Shown: positions 8,806 through 16,704 of the stretch, in pieces | Layout: every line of letters begins with the position of its first letter | Numbering within the stretch: position 1 is the first letter of the stretch | From: Bacteroidaceae bacterium | Lineage (GTDB): Bacteria > Bacteroidota > Bacteroidia > Bacteroidales > Bacteroidaceae | DNA length: 64,000 nt | Assembly: GCA_900769465.1 (NCBI GenBank) | Contig: CAAGGT010000306.1 | Location: 62,001 to 126,000 of the forward strand | Direction: 5' to 3' | Notes under the pieces: model-generated | Seen by the model: the letters and a program-made list of their open reading frames with translations, nothing else | The model's database searches: none | What the model was told of the DNA's origin: nothing | Translations under genes and position numbers: made by a program

Positions 8806-9444
8806 TTATTTGTCTGAATTGCTCCGCTGTAGATATGGCGACTGCTCAAATGCCTGTTCTATAGCCTCCATGGTGCGCGACAGGCTCAAGTTGTTGCCGT
8901 TAAGCAAACCACAGATGTAGGTATTCCACACTACAGTGAGTTTGTCGTTGAGCGGAGTGGGGGAATTCGTATCTACCAGTTCTCCAATGATGGAGCCGGT
9001 ACTGTAGCTGTAGGAGAAAGAGTAGGGATAGTACCAACCCCATCCACCCCAATTCCAATATCCTGGATAGCTGTTCCACCAAGGTCCGGGATTATAGGCA
9101 TTGAAGTAATAAGTTGTGTTGATGTAGCTCAATTGCAGTACAAGGTCGGCATAGGTTTCACTGTCGGCAACCTCATAACCCGCCAATGACAGTTCCGAGA
9201 CAAAAGCATTGACAACCTTTTGGGAATTCGCATTGTTCCAGTATGTAGCCTTCTCTCCATTACCTATTATCAGAATACTGTCAATGACATAGAAAGTGTC
9301 GAATGCTCTGAAGTCGGTACCGATGTCATAATTCGTATACACAAGATAGCTGTCATCCAACTTGTCGGTATCAGGGTCTTTTTGGCACGATGATGCAAGC
9401 ATCGCACAGACTACAATGGACATTAGGAACGATATTTTTTTCAT
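8806..9444 (-). CDS. DUF4136-type lipoprotein
   Basis: 212 residues from the ATG at 9442-9444. A signal peptide ends in a lipobox (CAMLASSC), so the mature protein is a lipoprotein. It contains FDTFYVIDSILII, a helix with VVNAFVSELSLAGYEV and YADLVLQLSYI, as in DUF4136 proteins, where a 'DLVL' strand precedes an aromatic region. The stretch near residues 130-160 is strikingly aromatic (PGPWWNSYPGYWNWGGWGWY). It ends with a VVWNTYICGLL strand and a helix containing IEQAFEQSPY, both usual for the family. Function is unknown in the family. It forms a likely transcription unit with the barrel gene downstream, so the two may act together at the outer membrane. Confidence 0.8.
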   Translation of the reverse strand: MKKISFLMSIVVCAMLASSCQKDPDTDKLDDSYLVYTNYDIGTDFRAFDTFYVIDSILIIGNGEKATYWNNANSQKVVNAFVSELSLAGYEVADSETYADLVLQLSYINTTYYFNAYNPGPWWNSYPGYWNWGGWGWYYPYSFSYSYSTGSIIGELVDTNSPTPLNDKLTVVWNTYICGLLNGNNLSLSRTMEAIEQAFEQSPYLQRSNSDK

Positions 9445-9534
9445 AACGGCAGATTTATAAGTTAAAAGCTGATGTTTTTTGTTTTTGATTCGACCAATGG
9501 CATCCATAGGTCAATCGGGTAGACTGCACACCTG

Positions 9535-10017
9535 TCACTTTTTCAGGTTTAGCTTGTGGTTCGGATTCTTCATTACCGGCTTGCCGTTGCCATCAACCTT
9601 CACAAGCGAACTGTCCTCCATCATCATGAACGAGATGGTCGGGACATCATAGTTGTCGGACACCAGTTCAATGATTGTTGCAGTGCTGTCATTGACACCT
9701 AGGAGTATCATCGCATCACCATTGTCGGTCTGCGTTGCAATACCTTCGTCAACATAATCTGTGGTTATGGTGTATGTACCGTCACTATTGAGGTTCACTG
9801 TACTCACCGCAAGTATCACATCGGCAATTGCATTGCCGTTCATTGGAGAAGTACCTTCAAAGACAAAGGTCTGGACATCGGCCATTGTGGAGTCGTTTAC
9901 ATAATAGATACTGTCTTCCTCAAAGACCATACCATTCTGGGCCGGTTTGCTTTTTGAATTGCAAGCCGAGAGTAGGAGTGTGGCGGCAGCCATCACAAAT
10001 AATAGATACCTTTTCAT
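9535..10017 (-). CDS. Small lipoprotein, NlpE-like at low similarity
   Basis: 160 residues with a clear lipoprotein signal (MAAATLLLSAC). The region TFVFEGTSPMNGNAIADVILAVSTVNL, followed by a 'NSDGTYTITTDYV' strand, is faintly like the N-terminal barrel of NlpE/copper-homeostasis lipoproteins, which read 'GtlPcadC.Gi...l.L..DGtY.l...Y'. The CxxC-type cysteines of NlpE are absent here; only the lipidated Cys remains. I therefore call it a lipoprotein with a possible NlpE-like fold and assign no function. Its start codon is preceded directly by a long stem-loop at 10018-10063, described separately. Confidence 0.7.
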   Translation of the reverse strand: MKRYLLFVMAAATLLLSACNSKSKPAQNGMVFEEDSIYYVNDSTMADVQTFVFEGTSPMNGNAIADVILAVSTVNLNSDGTYTITTDYVDEGIATQTDNGDAMILLGVNDSTATIIELVSDNYDVPTISFMMMEDSSLVKVDGNGKPVMKNPNHKLNLKK

Positions 10018-10063
10018 TACTTTGATGTTTTAGAGTTATTCAAGAGGATAACACATCAAAGTA
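10018..10063 (-). promoter_or_regulatory. Start-adjacent stem-loop in the leader of the small lipoprotein gene
   Basis: Reading the minus strand, an 11-nt arm TACTTTGATGT pairs with ACATCAAAGTA, which ends immediately before the ATG. A second inner pairing is GTTAT with ATAAC. The only Shine-Dalgarno-like purines lie within or beside this structure, so folding could mask the start. Confidence 0.5.
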
Positions 10064-10112
10064 TTCCCGGGTTTTGTATTTTTTGTTTACAAAATGAAAA
10101 AATAGTTATAGA

Positions 10113-10147
10113 AAAACAGCGTTCCCGGCTATAATCGCCGGGAACGC
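10113..10147 (-). terminator. Intrinsic terminator after the S41-like gene
   Basis: An 11-bp GC-rich stem (10119-10129 with 10137-10147, GCGTTCCCGGC and its complement), followed on the minus strand by a T5 run. Confidence 0.85.
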
Positions 10148-10170
10148 TTGAGGGATATGCCTGTTCTTTG

Positions 10171-11454
10171 TCACTTTGCAAATGGTATGCCGTTGCGAGG
10201 GCATAGTGTAGCATCGGCCCGCTTTGATTCTCCCGGCAAATAACCCTGGATAGAGTAATACAGCACGTTGTAAAGGATATACTCCTGTTCGCTGCCAAGC
10301 GGATATATGAGCGCGGGCTGTGCAAGTTCATTTACAGTATAATCAGGAGTGATGCTTGAAAGCAGTTCACCACCCGCAAGAGCCACATAGTTGGTTGCGG
10401 GGTATATAGCAAAGCCATATGGAGAATCTATTCGGCTTGTAACAGTGTTCACTGCCGAACTCTTTGCACCTAAGGTTATAACGTCGTACTTCGGCCGTGA
10501 TTTGTTGAGTGCAGATGCGAACAGTTCGGCAGCTCCGGCGGTTACAGAGCCGGTGATGAGATACAGTTTCTTATCATGGAGTGAGGTCAACTGTTGGGTA
10601 TAACAATATGCAGTGTCGGTCTCACCCGCCGCATCTACCAGACAGCCGAAGGTATCACCATAGCATTCAGGTGTGACAAAGGAACTTGCCAACGATGCGG
10701 CATTGGTCAATGAGCCCCCGGTACAGTAGCGCAGGTCAATGACAACGTCGTTCACCTCGCTTGCCGCAAAGCGCAACAGGATATCCTGCGTGTCATTTAT
10801 GAAATCTTCACTGTTGAAATTGTTGACAACAAGATATCCAATGTTTTTGGAGCGTATAGTATAGATGCTGTCAAGCAGGACTGCACGTTCGGTAAACTCC
10901 CTTGATGCGCCCATATACAACGTATCGCCCGGATTCCAATAATATCTTTCTGCATCATCGTCATAATCGATGTATTCCGTTACAAGCCTTGTAGCAGCTC
11001 CCGACTGTAGCATTGAATACTTTGTTGTTGTAAAGGAGGAACCTCCGACTGATGATATCCAGGTACCTCGTTGCACGCCCGCAATATCTGCCGGCGAACC
11101 GGGTTCAACCATCAGCACAAGTGCATACACCTTGCTCGGGCGTTCACCAATTGGATCGCGCATAATGGCAAATGTGATGCCATAGCTACCCACTGAAACT
11201 GTATCGACAAAATGTGAAACCTTATCACCGCTGTACAATATTGCCGAAAAGAATTTCGACGGCTTTGAAAAGAATGTTGAACGAGAGGGTTCCTTAATCT
11301 TATCGCGCCATAAATAGACCTCTTTCATCCTTGAATAAGTCCATTGGTTCTCCTGTGTCAAATCATAAAACTCATGAGTCCTGTCCTCGCCACAGCTTGT
11401 AAACATTGCCACTATGAGCGCAACGACAAGTGAAAGATATGTAGTCTTTTTCAT
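10171..11454 (-). CDS. S41-family lipoprotein with PDZ domain, catalytic residues apparently lost
   Basis: 427 residues with a lipobox (MFTSC21). Order: N-terminal helical domain (about 30-75), PDZ (about 90-160, VLMVEPGSPADIAGVQRGTWI), and S41 tail-protease core (200-340, with IGYLVVNNF and VVIDLRYCTGGS). In active S41 enzymes the nucleophile lies in T-A-S-A-S-E; here the segment is TGSVTAGAAEL (301-311), with Gly307 in the Ser position. The general-base Lys of the later 'GxxTxGK' segment aligns to a Val in LGAKSSAVNTV. I infer a non-catalytic S41 fold, perhaps a peptide-binding or chaperone protein. It has its own promoter at 11475-11506 and a terminator. The alignment was made by eye. Confidence 0.85.
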   Translation of the reverse strand: MKKTTYLSLVVALIVAMFTSCGEDRTHEFYDLTQENQWTYSRMKEVYLWRDKIKEPSRSTFFSKPSKFFSAILYSGDKVSHFVDTVSVGSYGITFAIMRDPIGERPSKVYALVLMVEPGSPADIAGVQRGTWISSVGGSSFTTTKYSMLQSGAATRLVTEYIDYDDDAERYYWNPGDTLYMGASREFTERAVLLDSIYTIRSKNIGYLVVNNFNSEDFINDTQDILLRFAASEVNDVVIDLRYCTGGSLTNAASLASSFVTPECYGDTFGCLVDAAGETDTAYCYTQQLTSLHDKKLYLITGSVTAGAAELFASALNKSRPKYDVITLGAKSSAVNTVTSRIDSPYGFAIYPATNYVALAGGELLSSITPDYTVNELAQPALIYPLGSEQEYILYNVLYYSIQGYLPGESKRADATLCPRNGIPFAK

Positions 11455-11474
11455 TGTTACCTTTATTTATTTTG

Positions 11475-11506
11475 CAAATATAGTGCAAACGAGCGAAATA
11501 TGTCAA
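11475..11506 (-). promoter_or_regulatory. Promoter of the S41-like gene
   Basis: On the minus strand TTGACA (complement of 11501-11506), a spacer of about 20 nt, then TATATTTG (complement of 11475-11482), an exact TAnnTTTG match about 20 nt upstream of the ATG. Confidence 0.7.
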
Positions 11507-11629
11507 GCTTGCTTGAACATTTCATAGCGAGTGCAGCCTATATTCGCTCTAGCAAAGATAATATTTTCCGGCAGCCGATGATACCCGGATAATTAAGATT
11601 ATGTTTATTTGAAAGTGAACAGATCGCAA

Positions 11630-11664
11630 CAAAAAATCCCGCCAACCTTGCGGATGACGGGATT
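11630..11664 (-). terminator. Intrinsic terminator after rpsP
   Basis: Stem AATCCCG (11635-11641) with CGGGATT (11658-11664); the minus-strand transcript continues into a T6 run. Confidence 0.75.
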
Positions 11665-11698
11665 ATCATGAGCATTACTGCAAAAGAGTGTCTCGCAA

Positions 11699-12244
11699 TT
11701 ATGCCTCAGCAGCCTCCTCAGCAGGAGCCTCAGTAGCCTCTTCTGCGTTAGCAGCAGCCTCTGCTTCAGCCTTTGCAAGAGCCTCAGCTGCCTTCTTCTC
11801 GGCAACCTTCTTTGCAATAGCTGCGTTAACCTCTTTCTCTGCCTCCAAACGTGCCTTTTTGTCGTCACGCTTAGCCTGCTCCTCAGCGCTCTTTACACCG
11901 TTGAGTGCGCTTACCTTAGCTGTCTTCCAAGCATCGAATTTTGCCTGTGCTGCAGCCTCGTCAAATGCGCCCTTCTTAACACCGCCCTGGAGGTGCTTCA
12001 TCATATACACGCCCTCGCGTGAAAGGATGCTGCGTACAGTGTCGGTTGGAGTAGCACCGTTGTTAACCCACCACAATGCGCGCTCGAAGTTCAACTCAAC
12101 AGTCGCAGGGTTTGTGTTTGGGTTGTAAGTACCGAGCTTCTCGGTGAACTTTCCATCACGTGGAGATCTCGAATCTGCAATCACGATAGAGTAGAATGCG
12201 TAGTGCTTACGGCCTCTTCTCTGAAGTCTGATTTTTGTTGCCAT
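11699..12244 (-). CDS. rpsP: 30S ribosomal protein S16 with long C-terminal extension
   Basis: 181 residues. The first 100 or so are S16 (MATKIRLQRRGRKHYAFYSIVIADSRSPRDGKFTEKLGTYNP, then ERALWWVNNGATPTDTVRSIL), part of the 30S body. Most bacterial S16 proteins stop at 80-90 residues. This one continues for about 80 residues of Lys/Ala/Glu-rich, probably helical sequence (AAIAKKVAEKKAAEALAKAEAEAAANAEEA), an extension seen in Bacteroidetes S16. The low-complexity tail leaves long open frames on the opposite strand, which are not genes. A TACCTTTG -7 element lies on the minus strand at 12306-12313. Monocistronic, with a terminator at 11630-11664. Confidence 0.97.
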   Translation of the reverse strand: MATKIRLQRRGRKHYAFYSIVIADSRSPRDGKFTEKLGTYNPNTNPATVELNFERALWWVNNGATPTDTVRSILSREGVYMMKHLQGGVKKGAFDEAAAQAKFDAWKTAKVSALNGVKSAEEQAKRDDKKARLEAEKEVNAAIAKKVAEKKAAEALAKAEAEAAANAEEATEAPAEEAAEA

Positions 12245-12305
12245 TTTTTTAAAATGTTTTTAATGGTTAATGATTTGAGTTAGCCAATATCTCGTATTAG
12301 CGGCG

Positions 12306-12313
12306 CAAAGGTA
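12306..12313 (-). promoter_or_regulatory. -7 promoter element of rpsP
   Basis: TACCTTTG on the minus strand, an exact TAnnTTTG match about 60 nt upstream of the rpsP ATG. I find no good -33 element. Confidence 0.45.
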
Positions 12314-12410
12314 ATACTTTTTTGCTTAACAGCCTTGTTTTTCAGCAATTATTTTAGCGCCTGAATGGAGTTTTTAAAAACAAATCACTATTTTTACCAC
12401 TGTAAAAACG

Positions 12411-12418
12411 TATATTTG
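12411..12418 (+). promoter_or_regulatory. -7 promoter element directly abutting the GH92 start codon
   Basis: TATATTTG is an exact consensus match, only two bases before the ATG at 12421. If used, transcription would start at or just inside the start codon. Confidence 0.4.
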
Positions 12419-12420
12419 TT

Positions 12421-14721
12421 ATGAGAAACCACATTATCTTTATATTGGCATCCGTTTCGCTGCTTTGCGCCTCATTGACAAAAGCGCAGGAGAAGGATTT
12501 CGTAAGCTATGTGAACCCTTTGGTCGGTACCCAGTCATCGTTTGAATTCTCATCGGGCAACACATATCCCGCAACTGCAATGCCGTGGGGTATGAACTTT
12601 TGGACACCGCGCACAGGCAAGATGGGAGATGGTTGGCAATATACTTATACGGCAAACAAGATATATGGCTTTGAGCAGACACACCAACCAAGCCCGTGGA
12701 TAAACGACTATGGCGAATTCACCATTATGCCAATGACAGGCAGCCCCGAAACCGATGAAACGAAGCGCGCAAGCTGGTTCTCGCACAAAGGCGAGGTATC
12801 GACGCCACACTATTACAAGGTCTATTTAGCCGATTATGACATAACGACAGAACTGACACCTACAGAGAGGGCAGCCATGTTCCGTTTCACATTTCCACAA
12901 GGCGACTCATTTGTTGCCATAGATGCACACAACAACGGTTCACACATAGAGATCATCCCCCAAGAGAACAAGATCATAGGCTACTCCACACGCAACAGCG
13001 GTGGGGTACCGGAGAACTTCCGCAACTATTTTGTAGTTGTGTTTGACAAGCCTTTTGAATACACCGCGACATTCTCGCACGATGGCTCAACAGCCCCCAT
13101 ACGACTCAACGGGGAGATTATGCAACAGACAGCCGACCACACAGGTGCAATCATAGGCTTCAAGACAAAACGGGGCGAGGTGGTACACGCACGTGTGGCA
13201 TCCTCATTCATTAGTGCAGAGCAAGCCGAGGTAAACCTGCGCGAACTTGGCAACAATTCTTTTGACACAATCGTTGCCGCCGGCCGTGCAAAGTGGAACG
13301 ATGTACTTGGGCGTATTGAGATTGAGGGGGAGAACATCGACCACAAACGCATGTTCTACAGTTGTCTTTACCGTTCATTGCTCTTCCCACGCAAGTTCTA
13401 CGAGGTGACAGAGAATGGTAAAACGGTTCATTATAGCCCTTACAACGGCGAGGTGTTGCCGGGATATATGTACACCGACACCGGTTTCTGGGATACATTC
13501 CGCTCGCTGTTCCCACTGCTGAACCTTGTATATCCGTCAATAAACACTGAGATACAGGCCGGGCTGCTGAATACATACCGCGAAAGCGGATTCTTCCCGG
13601 AATGGGCAAGCCCAGGACACCGAGGATGTATGGTCGGGAACAACTCGGCATCAGTATTGGCAGATGCCTTTGTCAAAGGCATTGGCTTTGAAGACACAGC
13701 ATTACTATACGAAGGACTACAGAACGGTACACGGAATGTACACCACGAGGTTTCATCCACCGGCCGCCTGGGATACGAATACTACAACCGTCTGGGATAC
13801 ATTCCTTGCGATGTGGGTATATACGAAAATGCAGCACGCACACTTGAATATGCCTACAACGACTGGTGCATACTGCAGGTTGCCAAAGCACTCGGCCGCC
13901 CACAAGGCGAGATTGCCGAACTGGAGAGACGCGCCATTGATTACCGCAATCTTTTCAACAAGGATTATAATCTGATGTGTGGGCGCAAGAGCGACGGAAG
14001 CTTTGAGGATAACTTTTCGCCACTCAAATGGGGCGGTAATTTCACCGAGGGCAACAGTTGGCACTACACCTGGTCTGTATTCCACGATGTACAGGGACTC
14101 ATAGACCTGATGGGTGGGAAAAGGGAATTCGTGCAGATGCTTGACTCGGTGTTCACCACACCGCCACACTACGATGACAGCTACTATGGCTTCCCCATTC
14201 ACGAGATACGCGAAATGACAGTCATGAACATGGGCAACTACGCTCACGGCAACCAGCCGGCACAGCATATGATATACCTTTACAACTATGCCGGAGAGCC
14301 CTGGAAAGCCCAGAGTAGGGTGCGTGAAGTGATGGAAAGGATGTACACCCCGACACCCGACGGCTATTGTGGCGACGAGGACAACGGGCAGACATCTGCG
14401 TGGTATGTATTCTCGGCATTGGGCTTTTATCCTGTATGCCCGGCAAGCAATGAGTATGTACTTGGCTCACCACTCTTTGAGCGTGCTACGGTACACCTTG
14501 AGAATGGAAAACGCATAGTCATTGACGCCGGGGACAACAGCACTGAAAAGGTATACATCTCGAAACTGAAATTTAATGGCAAAGAATACTCACACAACTA
14601 CATAACGCATGAGGCATTGACAAGTGGTGCCAAGATACAAATGAGAATGAGCAGCACGCCAAACCTCTCACGCGGCACTGCCGGTGATGATGCTCCTTAT
14701 TCATTCTCGCGTTTCTTTTGA
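12421..14721 (+). CDS. GH92 alpha-mannosidase, exported
   Basis: 766 residues, usual GH92 length. Signal peptide about 1-22 (IFILASVSLLCASLTKAQ). The N-terminal beta-sandwich begins YVNPLVGT, and FSSGNTYPATAMPWGMNFW is the family opening. The catalytic (alpha/alpha)6 domain shows DTGFWDTFRSLFPL, HYTWSVFHDVQGL and GDEDNGQTSAWYVFSALGFYPV, the last being the hallmark segment. GH92 enzymes are calcium-dependent exo-alpha-mannosidases acting on N-glycan or fungal mannan mannose. It stands alone here without a susC/susD pair, so it is not in a classic PUL in this window. The only plausible start is the ATG at 12421, since the signal peptide begins there. Confidence 0.96.
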   Translation: MRNHIIFILASVSLLCASLTKAQEKDFVSYVNPLVGTQSSFEFSSGNTYPATAMPWGMNFWTPRTGKMGDGWQYTYTANKIYGFEQTHQPSPWINDYGEFTIMPMTGSPETDETKRASWFSHKGEVSTPHYYKVYLADYDITTELTPTERAAMFRFTFPQGDSFVAIDAHNNGSHIEIIPQENKIIGYSTRNSGGVPENFRNYFVVVFDKPFEYTATFSHDGSTAPIRLNGEIMQQTADHTGAIIGFKTKRGEVVHARVASSFISAEQAEVNLRELGNNSFDTIVAAGRAKWNDVLGRIEIEGENIDHKRMFYSCLYRSLLFPRKFYEVTENGKTVHYSPYNGEVLPGYMYTDTGFWDTFRSLFPLLNLVYPSINTEIQAGLLNTYRESGFFPEWASPGHRGCMVGNNSASVLADAFVKGIGFEDTALLYEGLQNGTRNVHHEVSSTGRLGYEYYNRLGYIPCDVGIYENAARTLEYAYNDWCILQVAKALGRPQGEIAELERRAIDYRNLFNKDYNLMCGRKSDGSFEDNFSPLKWGGNFTEGNSWHYTWSVFHDVQGLIDLMGGKREFVQMLDSVFTTPPHYDDSYYGFPIHEIREMTVMNMGNYAHGNQPAQHMIYLYNYAGEPWKAQSRVREVMERMYTPTPDGYCGDEDNGQTSAWYVFSALGFYPVCPASNEYVLGSPLFERATVHLENGKRIVIDAGDNSTEKVYISKLKFNGKEYSHNYITHEALTSGAKIQMRMSSTPNLSRGTAGDDAPYSFSRFF

Positions 14722-14829
14722 CAGGAAGAAACGTTTATCCAAGAGGGCCACGCGCACCGATCAAAGAGAAGAATTCCGTGCGTTTATACCTCATTTAATA
14801 TAGTACCATCAATATTTTAACCCAATTAT

Positions 14830-14859
14830 TTTGCTATTGGATAAAATGTATTAAATTTG
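14830..14859 (+). promoter_or_regulatory. Promoter of galE
   Basis: TTTG at 14830-14833, an 18-nt spacer, TAAATTTG at 14852-14859; about 40 nt upstream of the galE ATG. Confidence 0.65.
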
Positions 14860-14899
14860 CAGAAATTGTGTACATAAACTTACTAATAAATATAACAAA

Positions 14900-15916
14900 A
14901 TGAAAATCCTATTGACCGGTGGTGCAGGTTTCATTGGAAGCCACACCTTGATTGAACTTACCGAGGCAGGCCACGAGGCTGTAGTAGTTGACAATCTTGA
15001 CAACTCATCTCCCATCTCATTGAAGCGCGTTGCCAAAATCATTGGCAAGGAAGTTCCTTTCTACAAGGTAGATATCCGTGACCGCGAAGGTTTGCAGAAG
15101 GTGTTCGACGAACACAAGTTCGATGCATGTATCCATTTCGCAGGTCTGAAGGCTGTGGGTGAGAGCTGTGCAAAGCCACTTGAGTACTACGAAAACAACA
15201 TGAACGGAACATTCGTGCTTGTTGACGTTATGCGCAAGAACGGTTGCAAGAATATGATTTTCTCATCAAGCGCCACAGTATATGGCGATCCTGCAATCAT
15301 CCCAATCACCGAGGAGTGCCCCAAAGGCCACTGCACAAACCCTTACGGACAGACAAAATCTATGCTTGAAGAGGTGTTGATGGATATCCAGAAGGCAGAC
15401 AACGAGTGGAACATAGTTCTCTTGCGTTACTTCAACCCAATCGGCGCACACAAGAGCGGTACAATCGGTGAGAACCCCAACGGTATCCCCAACAACCTTA
15501 TGCCATACATCACACAGACAGCTGTGGGCAAGCGTGCCGAGCTTGGTGTGTTCGGTGACGACTATGACACACACGATGGCACTGGTGTACGCGACTACAT
15601 CCACGTTGTTGACCTTGCTCGCGCCCACGTTGCAGCATTGAAGGCAATCGTTGCAAACAAGGGTATAGCAATCTACAACATCGGTACAGGACACGGATAT
15701 TCAGTACTTGACGTTGTTAAAGCATTCGAGAAGGCTAATGGCGTTCCCGTTCCCTACGCTATCAAGCCACGCCGTCCGGGTGACATCGCTACTTGCTACT
15801 GCAACCCTGCAAAGGCCGAGGCTGAACTTGGTTGGAAGGCTGAGTTCGGTATTGAGGAGATGTGCCGCGACAGCTGGAATTGGCAGAAGAACAACCCTAA
15901 CGGTTTCGAGGAATAA
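14900..15916 (+). CDS. galE: UDP-glucose 4-epimerase
   Basis: 338 residues, standard GalE length. The Rossmann NAD loop GGAGFIGSH is at residues 7-15. The SDR catalytic residues are visible as the SSSATVYGD serine/threonine region and the Tyr-x-x-x-Lys in NPYGQTKSMLEE. RYFNPIGAHKSG and GVRDYIHVVDLARAHVAAL are family landmarks, and KPRRPGDIATCYCNPAKA near the C-terminus binds the UDP-sugar. It interconverts UDP-glucose and UDP-galactose in the cytoplasm for galactose use and surface glycan precursors. Own promoter and a strong terminator; monocistronic. Confidence 0.97.
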   Translation: MKILLTGGAGFIGSHTLIELTEAGHEAVVVDNLDNSSPISLKRVAKIIGKEVPFYKVDIRDREGLQKVFDEHKFDACIHFAGLKAVGESCAKPLEYYENNMNGTFVLVDVMRKNGCKNMIFSSSATVYGDPAIIPITEECPKGHCTNPYGQTKSMLEEVLMDIQKADNEWNIVLLRYFNPIGAHKSGTIGENPNGIPNNLMPYITQTAVGKRAELGVFGDDYDTHDGTGVRDYIHVVDLARAHVAALKAIVANKGIAIYNIGTGHGYSVLDVVKAFEKANGVPVPYAIKPRRPGDIATCYCNPAKAEAELGWKAEFGIEEMCRDSWNWQKNNPNGFEE

Positions 15917-15930
15917 CGACACAAGATACC

Positions 15931-15972
15931 TCCAACAAAAAAGAGCACCATGTGGTGCTCTTTTTTGTTGGA
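15931..15972. terminator. Bidirectional terminator between galE and the TlpA-like gene
   Basis: 20-bp perfect arms (15931-15950 with 15953-15972) around a 2-nt centre, with AGAGCACCA at the tip and A6/T6 tracts inside the arms. Confidence 0.9.
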
Positions 15973-15986
15973 ATCACTTAATGAAA

Positions 15987-16577
15987 TTACTCCACAGCCA
16001 ACATTGAGCTTATCATACCCACCAACGCTGCAAACTCTTCGCTCTTGAACTTGCGGGTGAGCATTACTATTTTTCCGTCGCGATCAATGAGCACGTTACG
16101 TGTAATGCCCGACTCACGAAGGGCATATTTCGCAAAGACATCGGCATTGGTATCCATAGCTATGGGGTAGGTGGTTCCCACTCCTTCAATAAAAGGCAGG
16201 ATATCCTCGAGTGTCTCTTCGCGGTCAATACCCACAAGTACAAAATCCTTGTTCTCCTTGTTGGGCAACCATATTTCACGCTCAATATGCGGCATCTCTT
16301 CGCGGCATATACCGCACCATCCGGCGGTGAACTGCAACATAACAACCTTTCCGCGTTGCTCTGAGAGTGTGAAAGTTGTACCATCGGTGAGTTGCAAGGT
16401 AAAATCGGGAGCAACGTCACCTACCTTTACGATATATTCATTCTCATAAACAACTGGCTCTGATTTTACGTTTTCAACTACGGATTGTGACACCGGTTGT
16501 GCGGCAGATTTCTTGTCACAATTACAAGACGCAAGAAGCGAAATTGCTGCAAACAATACAATAAGATTTCTATTCAT
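15987..16577 (-). CDS. TlpA-like thioredoxin-fold lipoprotein
   Basis: 196 residues. The signal ends in a lipobox (ISLLASC), so it is anchored in the envelope. An AhpC/TSA-Redoxin type thioredoxin fold follows: VGDVAPDFTLQLTDGTTFTLSEQRGKVVMLQF, then AGWCGICREEMP with a CxxC pair (CGIC), then TYPIAMDTNADVFAKYAL and the cis-Pro region GITRNVLIDRDGKIV. These are thiol-disulfide reductases that reduce periplasmic disulfides. In the cis-Pro loop this protein has Gly-Ile-Thr rather than the common Val-x-Pro, a deviation that could change its redox behaviour. Divergent from the patatin gene. Confidence 0.92.
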   Translation of the reverse strand: MNRNLIVLFAAISLLASCNCDKKSAAQPVSQSVVENVKSEPVVYENEYIVKVGDVAPDFTLQLTDGTTFTLSEQRGKVVMLQFTAGWCGICREEMPHIEREIWLPNKENKDFVLVGIDREETLEDILPFIEGVGTTYPIAMDTNADVFAKYALRESGITRNVLIDRDGKIVMLTRKFKSEEFAALVGMISSMLAVE

Positions 16578-16665
16578 AGTAATTTCAAAAATTATTTGTT
16601 TATACAGTACAAATATAGGACGCTTGAAACAAAAAGAGATATAAATATCGGAGAAAAACGAGATT

Positions 16666-16700
16666 TTTGTTCATTTTTATCACTTGTTTTAATACATTTG
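16666..16700 (+). promoter_or_regulatory. Promoter abutting the patatin gene start
   Basis: TTTG at 16666-16669 and TACATTTG at 16693-16700, with a 23-nt spacer, slightly longer than usual. The -7 element ends four bases before the ATG at 16705. Confidence 0.5.
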
Positions 16701-16704
16701 CACT

